Origin: Acidimicrobiia bacterium
GTDB lineage: Bacteria; Actinomycetota; Acidimicrobiia; Acidimicrobiales; Poriferisodalaceae
Reading direction: 5' to 3'
NCBI GenBank assembly: GCA_012960315.1
Contig: DUBN01000016.1
Location: forward strand, 15,106 to 79,105
Length of the DNA stretch: 64,000 nt
The notes under the pieces are model-generated. The model ran no database searches and was not told the DNA's origin. It saw only the letters and a program-made list of their open reading frames with translations. Shown one piece after another: positions 58,395 to 64,000 of this stretch; positions within the stretch are counted from its first letter, which is position 1; each line of letters begins with the position of its first letter. The translations under genes were made by a program, and so were the position numbers.

Positions 58395-59441
58395 CTACGT
58401 CTTTCGACGGATGGGCTTTCCGCGGAGCGCTACCTGCTGTTCTGCGCGCAATTGCCCGCACGCGGCGTCGATGTCTGCTCCGCGGTTAGCGCGAATAGTG
58501 GCATTGACACCAAGAGAGTCGAGTACATCTTGAAACCAAATGATCGATTCGGGATCTGTCCCTGGCGTGGAATAGCCAGGGGTTGGATTGAGGGGAATCA
58601 AATTGACATGGGCGTTAAACGGACGAGCGAACGTCGCTAACTCCCGGGCTGCATGTTCGCTGTCATTGACCCCAGCCATCATCGCCCATTCGAAACTAAG
58701 CCGTCGGTTTTTCGCCCTTCTGTAAGAGTGAAGAGCTTCCGCAAGCTTTCGTAAAGGGTAGGTGCGGTTGATAGGTGCAATACGGTTACGGATTCTGTCA
58801 TTCGCGGAATGAAGAGAAACAGCGAGACTGACGGGTAAGTCTTGCTGGGTGAGCCGTTCGATTCCAGGCACCACCCCGACTGTCGAGAGGGTGATTTTTC
58901 GAGCGCCAATGCCGAGATCATCGTGTATGCGCTCGACAGCGGGCCAGACCTGATCGAAGTTGGCGAGGGGTTCTCCCATGCCCATGAACACGACATTGCT
59001 GACGCGTCGCTCACCTGAACGTTGAGCAGCTCGCACAACCTGCTCCACGATTTCACCAGTTGTCAGATGACGGTCAAAGCCCACTTGCCCCGTTGCGCAG
59101 AAGGTACAAGCCATTGCGCAGCCGGCCTGCGAAGAAACACAGACAGTTGAGCGGTCTCGATAGTGCATAAGAACTGACTCGACTAAATGGCCGTCAGTCA
59201 GTTGCCAAAGCTGCTTGATGGTCTTGTCGTTGTCGGCCTTGACTTCCCTAACAGGTGTAAGTGCCGGCGGGAGCAGTTCCTCAATGGTGTTACGAAGGGC
59301 TTTGGGAACGTTAGTTAACTCAGCGGGCTCGCGATGTTGCGCGTGTAACCCGTCCCACACCTGATCGACTCGATAGTGCGGCTCGCCTTCCAGTAATTCA
59401 GAGAGCTCTGAACGGGACAAGTCATAGCGCGTGGTCACCAC
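58395..59441 (-). CDS. rlmN: Dual-specificity rRNA/tRNA adenine-C2 methyltransferase
   Basis: This 348-residue radical-SAM enzyme methylates A2503 of 23S rRNA and A37 of some tRNAs. The cluster motif is CAMACTFCATG. Other motifs are VCVSSQAGC, NVVFMGMGEPLANFDQV, ITLSTVGVVPGIERL and the catalytic Cys near the end, DIDAACGQLRAE. The first of two adjacent GTG codons (59441) lies 6 bases after a TACCCT -10, so the mRNA is probably leaderless. Confidence 0.95.
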   Translation of the reverse strand: MVTTRYDLSRSELSELLEGEPHYRVDQVWDGLHAQHREPAELTNVPKALRNTIEELLPPALTPVREVKADNDKTIKQLWQLTDGHLVESVLMHYRDRSTVCVSSQAGCAMACTFCATGQVGFDRHLTTGEIVEQVVRAAQRSGERRVSNVVFMGMGEPLANFDQVWPAVERIHDDLGIGARKITLSTVGVVPGIERLTQQDLPVSLAVSLHSANDRIRNRIAPINRTYPLRKLAEALHSYRRAKNRRLSFEWAMMAGVNDSEHAARELATFARPFNAHVNLIPLNPTPGYSTPGTDPESIIWFQDVLDSLGVNATIRANRGADIDAACGQLRAEQQVALRGKPIRRKT

Positions 59442-59447
59442 CCTTCA

Positions 59448-59453
59448 AGGGTA
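59448..59453 (-). promoter_or_regulatory. -10 element of rlmN
   Basis: TACCCT on the minus strand ends 6 bases before the rlmN GTG at 59441. Its expected -35 region falls on the start codon of the divergent VIT-family gene. Confidence 0.55.
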
Positions 59454-59460
59454 CGGCGAG

Positions 59461-59466
59461 TACCTT
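59461..59466 (+). promoter_or_regulatory. -10 element of the VIT-family gene
   Basis: TACCTT ends 7 bases before the GTG at 59474. Its expected -35 region falls on the rlmN start codon. Confidence 0.55.
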
Positions 59467-59473
59467 CAAATGC

Positions 59474-60184
59474 GTGGCTACTCACCGCTATGACGATCAC
59501 CACCGAGATGTACACGGAAGCGGAGTTCGGGCAGCAGTCTTTGGGTCCTCGGATGGTTTGGTATCCAATGTGCTGCTGATAGTGGGTCTTGCTGGCGCGG
59601 ACGCATCCGCGGGAATGGTACGCACAGCCGGGGTAGCAGGGCTCCTGGCCGGCGCGATTTCGATGGCCGCCGGCGAATACGTATCGGTTCGCGCCCAAAA
59701 CGATCTGGTAACCGGTGAATTAGAAAAAGAACGACAAGCGTTGGCTGACGATCCAGAAGAAGAAACTGAAGAGCTGGCAGAGGTATATGTCGAAAGGGGA
59801 ATGTCACCCGAACAGGCCAGAGAAATGGCGGAGTTGGTAATGCAAAATCCCGACGTGGCCCTAGAAGTTCATGCACGAGAAGAACTCGGAGTCAGCCCTA
59901 ATGACTTGGCCTCTCCGGGGATCGCCGCGGTCTGGTCCTTTATTGCGTTTGCGATTGGAGCGTTGGTACCTCTAGTCCCTTGGTTCTGTTCCTCCGCTGC
60001 GGGTGTTATTTGGGTGTCTGTGGCTGCCGGAGTTACTGGTGCCGCAACGATTGGAGCAACCCTGGCCGTCGCTACAGGCCGTTCGATTTTTCGAGGTGTT
60101 TTGCGGCATGTAGGTATCGCAAGCACAGCGGTGATGACGATCCACTTTGTTGGTGTAGGGCTTGGGTCAATGGTGCAGCTTTGA
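59474..60184 (+). CDS. VIT1/CCC1-family metal transporter
   Basis: This 236-residue membrane protein has five helices. Typical motifs are VFGSSDGLVSNVLLIVGLAGA in the first helix and GAISMAAGEYVSVRAQNDL in the second, with a Glu-rich cytoplasmic loop (EKERQALADDPEEETEELAEVYVERGMSPEQAREMAELVMQNP) that binds metal in the VIT family, and VHAREELGVSPNDLASP. It probably exports Fe2+ or Mn2+. The start GTG 59474 is set by the -10 element. Confidence 0.9.
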   Translation: MATHRYDDHHRDVHGSGVRAAVFGSSDGLVSNVLLIVGLAGADASAGMVRTAGVAGLLAGAISMAAGEYVSVRAQNDLVTGELEKERQALADDPEEETEELAEVYVERGMSPEQAREMAELVMQNPDVALEVHAREELGVSPNDLASPGIAAVWSFIAFAIGALVPLVPWFCSSAAGVIWVSVAAGVTGAATIGATLAVATGRSIFRGVLRHVGIASTAVMTIHFVGVGLGSMVQL

Positions 60185-60217
60185 CCCGTTGACGCCTCCG
60201 GTCGTCGCCCATACCAG

Positions 60218-60607
60218 TCACTGATCTTCGCCCAGCAGGTCTCGCATCCAACGCGGCGGTTTTCGGGCTGGCTCGTATTGAGCTTCAGCTTGTTGAGCAA
60301 CACCAATCCATAAAGCTTTTTGTTCGTCGGAAAGTTTTGTTATCCACGAAGTCGGCCACGTCGGGTCATTTTTGCCCCAATTTGCTGGGTGTATCGTTGC
60401 TAAGAGTTCATCGGCTTCTCGTTGAGTGACCGCACCAGCGTCAACAAATGCTTGAAGGCCTTGTTTCTGCCGCTCGAGCGTTCGAGACGCCTCTGTGTCA
60501 ACGTCTTCGTTGGAGCGAGGTTGTCTTCTGTACCCACAATCGCAACAGTAACCCTGTGTGTATGTGTTTTCGGTGAGATAACGGACTCTCCGCAGGGCAT
60601 CGGTCAC
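60218..60607 (-). CDS. Hypothetical protein with an N-terminal CxxC motif
   Basis: This 129-residue protein has CCDCGYRRQ near residue 21 (a possible half zinc knuckle), a helical middle with GLQAFVDAGAVTQREADELLATIHPANWG and a basic Trp-rich tail ARKPPRWMRDLLGEDQ. No family is recognised. The GTG at 60607 lacks a Shine-Dalgarno. The 282 bases from 60608 to 60889 hold no gene and no clear promoter beyond the Shine-Dalgarno of the next gene. Confidence 0.5.
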   Translation of the reverse strand: MTDALRRVRYLTENTYTQGYCCDCGYRRQPRSNEDVDTEASRTLERQKQGLQAFVDAGAVTQREADELLATIHPANWGKNDPTWPTSWITKLSDEQKALWIGVAQQAEAQYEPARKPPRWMRDLLGEDQ

Positions 60608-60889
60608 ATTCGAGTCGGTATCGGATGCAGCGTCCGCTGGTAAATCTTTGAATGCTGATCCGCCAGGTAATAGGACCTAGGCGGTGTGTTGTGGAGAGGC
60701 TGCTTTCTCATCTGGGTGCCGGGTCGAGATGTGTGCCTAGCGAAATTGAGTCAGATGCCGTCGGTTCCCCAGGATGAGATCTGTGGGGCACATAGCTCCT
60801 TCGCATGCAGCTAGCTCTTGGTTTGAGTGAGCGGGTCTGCCAGTTGACCTTCTACTATGTCGGCAACTGAATGCTTGGGGGAGTGGATC

Positions 60890-62593
60890 ATGTACGACAT
60901 AGTGATCAAGAACGGGACCGTGGTCGACGGGAGCGGGGAAAAAAGTCGCGTCGCGAACGTTGGCATTGTTGGGGACCGGGTCGTAGAGGTAGGCGAATGT
61001 GTCAGTGAAGCATCGCATGTGATTGACGCGTCTGGTCGTCTTGTCACCCCTGGATTTGTTGACATCCACACGCATCTTGATGCGCAGCTTGCATGGGATC
61101 CGATCGGAACTGTGTCCTGCTGGCATGGTGTTACCTCAGCGGTAATGGGTAACTGTGGTGTTACTTTTGCTCCCTGCAAACCCGAAGACCGCAGCTTTTT
61201 GGCTGAGGTAATGGAGTCGGTTGAAGATATTCCGGCTCAGGCAATATTGGAAGGTCTGCCATGGGATTGGCGCACTTTTGGTGAATATCTTGATTCCTAT
61301 GAGCGCATGCCAAAGGGGCTAAACGTCGGTGGCATGGTCGGGCATTGCTCCGTTCGACTCATGGCAATGGGTGATCGTGCCATTGATGATCACCATGCAA
61401 ACGCCGAAGATATTGCACGGATGTGCGATCTAGTCGAAGAGAGCATGGAAGGTGGGGCCCTAGGATTTTCGACATCGAGAACGTATTTACATCAGACGCC
61501 TGACGGGCGAGAAGTGCCTGGGACATGGGCGCACCCTGAAGAGTTGCTTGCTATCGGTGAAGTCATGGGCCGGTTAGGTAAGGGAATCTTTGAAGCAGCG
61601 GTGGACAACGATCGAAAGTCACATGGAATGGTGGGCGTAGCCGATCGTTCGGTCATTGACCGAGAAATTAAGTGGATGAAAGAACTTTCTGTAAGGACAG
61701 GTCGACCCGTCACATTTGGGTTTGTGCAGAATAGATCTGACCCGACTGCTTGGGAATATTGGTTGGAACTAGTCGAGCGCGCGAATGACGATGGTGCATT
61801 GATTTACCCGCAAACAACTAGTCGGGGAATTGGGGTGTTGTTCGGTGTAGCGAACAGAACACCATTTGATAATTGTTCCCCTGCCTGGAGAGCATTGCGG
61901 GGCCTGTCTTGGCAGGAGAAGCTTAAAAAACTTGGCGATAATTCCTTTAAAGCTCAACTTGTATCTGAAGCAGCACAGACCCCATCGAAGCTTGACCTTT
62001 CAGGAATTTATCGATTAGACAGCAGCCGAGTCGAGTACGAGGCCGACGAGTCGGAGACATTGATAGCGCATGCGGAAGCACGAGGTGTTTCGCCTGCCGA
62101 AGCTTTCATAGATATGGCTCTGGAGACTGAAGGACGCGGCCTATGGAATTATCCATTCCTGAACTTTGATTTTGACGCGATTCAATCGAAGTTGAAACAT
62201 CCTGACGTAGTTCTTGGTATCGGGGATGCAGGCGCACACGTGGGTCAAATACAAGATGCGAGCCAATCAACTTATTTTCTGACGAGATGGACGCGTGATA
62301 GCAAAACTTGGGACGTAGAAGAGGCAGTGAAAATGTTGACTTCGGAGGGAGCAGATCTCTTCGGATTCAAAGACCGCGGAACGTTACGGGAAGGTTCATA
62401 CGCTGACGTAAACGTTATTGATTTCGAAAATCTCGCACTACACGCACCTGAATTTGTTTATGACTTTCCCAATGGTGCCGGTCGTTATGTCCAAAAAGCA
62501 TCCGGGTATGACCTAACTCTCGTTAACGGCGAAGTGTTCATGGAAAACGGTGAACACAAGGGAGCGCTAGCAGGCAGGGTTATCCGTAGCTGA
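60890..62593 (+). CDS. N-acyl-D-amino-acid deacylase family amidohydrolase
   Basis: This is a 567-residue metal-dependent amidohydrolase. Motifs are MYDIVIKNGTVVDGSG, GFVDIHTHLDAQLAWDP (HxH and Asp), HGVTSAVMGNCGVTFAP, LGFSTSRTYLHQTPDG and VLGIGDAGAHVGQIQDAS with the catalytic Asp, then GTLREGSYADVNVIDF. It hydrolyses N-acyl-D-amino acids or related lactams. The ATG at 60890 has GGGGGAG six bases upstream. An in-frame ATG at 60857 would add 11 residues and is less likely. Confidence 0.92.
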   Translation: MYDIVIKNGTVVDGSGEKSRVANVGIVGDRVVEVGECVSEASHVIDASGRLVTPGFVDIHTHLDAQLAWDPIGTVSCWHGVTSAVMGNCGVTFAPCKPEDRSFLAEVMESVEDIPAQAILEGLPWDWRTFGEYLDSYERMPKGLNVGGMVGHCSVRLMAMGDRAIDDHHANAEDIARMCDLVEESMEGGALGFSTSRTYLHQTPDGREVPGTWAHPEELLAIGEVMGRLGKGIFEAAVDNDRKSHGMVGVADRSVIDREIKWMKELSVRTGRPVTFGFVQNRSDPTAWEYWLELVERANDDGALIYPQTTSRGIGVLFGVANRTPFDNCSPAWRALRGLSWQEKLKKLGDNSFKAQLVSEAAQTPSKLDLSGIYRLDSSRVEYEADESETLIAHAEARGVSPAEAFIDMALETEGRGLWNYPFLNFDFDAIQSKLKHPDVVLGIGDAGAHVGQIQDASQSTYFLTRWTRDSKTWDVEEAVKMLTSEGADLFGFKDRGTLREGSYADVNVIDFENLALHAPEFVYDFPNGAGRYVQKASGYDLTLVNGEVFMENGEHKGALAGRVIRS

Positions 62594-62663
62594 AGTTGCT
62601 TCAGCGAAACCTCTGCTAGAAGACAGACCGGCTATTGACTGGCGCGCTTTGACCCGTTGGGGG

Positions 62664-63365
62664 CTACTTCTGATGGAGGCGACGAACTACCTGCACTTCC
62701 AGGCCGATGTCTCGGTACAGAGTGACTGCCGGAGTATTGTCGGCATCGACGTAAAGCATCGCTCGTGTGATCCCGCTATCCCCGAGATGTTGATAGCCGG
62801 CGAGGGTTAAGGCCCGGCCGAGGCCTAGGCCGTGGAAATCTGGATCGACTGCAATGACGTACACCTCGCCAATTGAAGGGGTCTCGTTCTCGTGGATCTT
62901 GGTCCAACAGAAAGCTGCTATCCGACCCTCGCGGTGGTGAATGAGAAAACCGGTTGGGTCGAACCAAGACTCGGCTTGTCGCTCTCGAACAAGCTCGGGT
63001 GTCCATCCGCTCTGTTCGCGATGCCAAGCAAAGGCCCGGTTATTTACCCGGCACCATTCCTCCTCGTCTTGATCAACCACGAAAGATCGAGTTTGGATCT
63101 CCGTTCGCTGCTCCATCGGAAGTGACCGCTCCATTCGGAAGAGATCACGTTGAATCCCGAATCCGAGACGTGCCAGTAAATCGTCGGTTTCGTTGGACGG
63201 GTGGTCAATCCAGATCGAAACCCCTTGAGGCCATTGATCCAAATTGGTGCGGAGAGCCATCGCCAGCCCATCAGAGGTCCACTCGGTGGCGTCGAGTTCA
63301 AGTACCGGGCCGTCTCGATCTTCGCCAATCTTTATCACTGGCTCTTCGTTGGTGATTCCGCTCAC
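62664..63365 (-). CDS. mshD: Mycothiol synthase-like GNAT acetyltransferase
   Basis: This is a protein of about 233 residues. The C-terminal GNAT domain is close to MshD, the last enzyme of mycothiol synthesis: NRAFAWHREQSGWTPELVRERQAESWFDPTGFL, GEVYVIAVDPDFHGLGLGRALTLAGYQHL and AMLYVDADNTPAVTLYRDIGL. The N-terminal GNAT-like half is short (about 80 residues rather than about 150), so the protein is smaller than typical MshD (about 300). GTG at 63365 lies 7 bases after a TACCTT -10 and is the preferred start. ATG at 63398 is possible. It is divergent from nth. Confidence 0.8.
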   Translation of the reverse strand: MSGITNEEPVIKIGEDRDGPVLELDATEWTSDGLAMALRTNLDQWPQGVSIWIDHPSNETDDLLARLGFGIQRDLFRMERSLPMEQRTEIQTRSFVVDQDEEEWCRVNNRAFAWHREQSGWTPELVRERQAESWFDPTGFLIHHREGRIAAFCWTKIHENETPSIGEVYVIAVDPDFHGLGLGRALTLAGYQHLGDSGITRAMLYVDADNTPAVTLYRDIGLEVQVVRRLHQK

Positions 63366-63372
63366 ATGATCG

Positions 63373-63378
63373 AAGGTA
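63373..63378 (-). promoter_or_regulatory. -10 element, probable leaderless start of mshD-like gene
   Basis: TACCTT on the minus strand ends 7 bases before GTG at 63365 and supports that start over ATG at 63398. Confidence 0.5.
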
Positions 63379-63414
63379 TCGCCCGAAGATGGTTGCATGA
63401 GGTAAACAAGCGTA

Positions 63415-64000
63415 ATGGGGAAGCCTCGATCACCGCAGGGGAGAGCGCGCTCAGTGCATGAGCGCTTAAAGGCGGAATATGAGGCCGTGTGTGAACTCAA
63501 CCACGAGAGCCCGTTCGAACTGTTAGTGGCGACCATTCTTTCCGCCCAGTGCACAGATGTTCGAGTGAACAAAACAACCCCTGCTGTCTTTGATCGGTAC
63601 CCCGACCCTCTTGCACTTGCCCACGCACACCTGGGCGAACTTGAAGAACTAGTACATGCAACTGGCTTCTACAAAAGTAAAGCCCGGAACCTAGTAAAGA
63701 TGGCCAATCAGCTACTAGAAGACCATGAAGGAGAAGTCCCGACCGACTTGGCAGACCTTGTGAAATTGGGAGGGGTCGGCCGAAAAACAGCAAACGTCAT
63801 TCGCTCCGTAGCGTTCGGACTTCCCGGATTGCCAGTCGACACTCATGTTGGGCGATTAGCGCGACGATTAGGAATCACAGAGGAAGATGATCCAGTAAAG
63901 GTGGAGATGATCTTGAACCCCATGATCCCTCAGCATGAACGAGGTGAATTCAGTCTGAGAGTCATTCTTCATGGAAGACAAGTATGTTTCGCTCGGAGTC
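63415..64000 (+). CDS. nth: Endonuclease III (partial, runs off window)
   Basis: About 195 codons of a base-excision repair glycosylase/AP lyase. The start MGKPRSPQGRARSVHERL fits actinobacterial Nth proteins. FELLVATILSAQCTDVRVN, the helix-hairpin-helix LGGVGRKTANVIRSVAFG with the catalytic Lys, and VDTHVGRLARRLG with the catalytic Asp follow. The frame continues to LHGRQVCFARS, the first Cys of the iron-sulfur loop, where the window ends. ATG at 63415 is the first start; GTG at 63454 would cut the N-terminus. Confidence 0.93.
   Translation, partial: MGKPRSPQGRARSVHERLKAEYEAVCELNHESPFELLVATILSAQCTDVRVNKTTPAVFDRYPDPLALAHAHLGELEELVHATGFYKSKARNLVKMANQLLEDHEGEVPTDLADLVKLGGVGRKTANVIRSVAFGLPGLPVDTHVGRLARRLGITEEDDPVKVEMILNPMIPQHERGEFSLRVILHGRQVCFARS

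Noticed and set aside
1-64000. Mobile elements, prophage, tRNA or rRNA genes
   Set aside because: No transposase, integrase, phage structural gene, tRNA cloverleaf or rRNA signature was found in the window.

Overview
This window looks like a stretch of core chromosome from an actinobacterium. It is most likely a member of the class Acidimicrobiia or a close relative with moderate GC content; this is inferred from gene content and no marker tree was run. The actinobacterial signs are a WhiB regulator, an MtrA/MtrB two-component pair followed by an LpqB-like GerMN lipoprotein, the proteasome activator Bpa with its C-terminal HbYX tail, a mycothiol-synthase-like acetyltransferase, an F420-type luciferase-like oxidoreductase, a PimB-like mannosyltransferase, SepF and DivIVA next to ftsZ, and DUF3040 and HNH proteins. 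I see no phage, transposon, CRISPR array, tRNA or rRNA.

Layout. 1-5501: zinc-ribbon coiled-coil protein, membrane protein, histidine phosphatase, a beta-lactamase-fold hydrolase directly behind the RNase P RNA gene, whiB, and a divergent trpD-like gene. 5506-13044: a DnaQ-type exonuclease fused to a UvrC-type GIY-YIG nuclease with a LexA-type SOS box in its promoter, a soluble Ser/Thr kinase, queG, a PimB-like glycosyltransferase, a membrane protein, an SRPBCC protein and an aminotransferase. 13069-19058: glycerol kinase, then a translationally coupled trkA-trkH-trkH potassium uptake operon. 19059-22904: mtrA-mtrB-lpqB-like operon and an inositol-phosphatase operon. 22961-27500: Nudix, dinB, DUF3040, ROK sugar kinase, small WRR protein, HNH nuclease and lipoate-ligase-like protein.

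27501-45113 is the division and cell wall (dcw) cluster: mraZ, rsmH, ftsL-like, ftsI, murE, mraY, murD, ftsW, murG, murC, murB, ftsQ, ftsZ, pgeF, yggS, sepF, yggT and divIVA. Most genes overlap by 1-4 bases. murF, ddl and ftsA are absent from it. A tandem MraZ operator precedes it. ileS follows on the opposite strand, then a lysine-repeat DksA/TraR-like gene, lspA, rluD, a phosphodiesterase-like gene, bpa and a GNAT-like gene.

53007-64000 is more mixed: nitroreductase, an unknown protein, an F420-type oxidoreductase, a short-chain dehydrogenase remnant with its catalytic middle missing, menA and menG facing each other tail to tail, a MaoC hydratase, rlmN and a VIT-family transporter divergent over 32 bp, an N-acyl-D-amino-acid deacylase, an mshD-like gene, and the 5' part of nth running off the window.

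The most general signal is in the promoters. At least 15 gene starts that are not coupled to an upstream gene have a TANNNT -10 element ending 6-8 bases before the start codon and no Shine-Dalgarno sequence, which fits leaderless mRNAs. Other genes (first gene, SRPBCC, mraZ, ftsZ, sepF, the DksA-like gene) have clear Shine-Dalgarno sequences. No wholly new multi-gene system stands out. The best leads are the leaderless promoter pattern, the SOS box, the MraZ box, the lysine-repeat protein, the altered TrpD, the missing murF and the dehydrogenase remnant.
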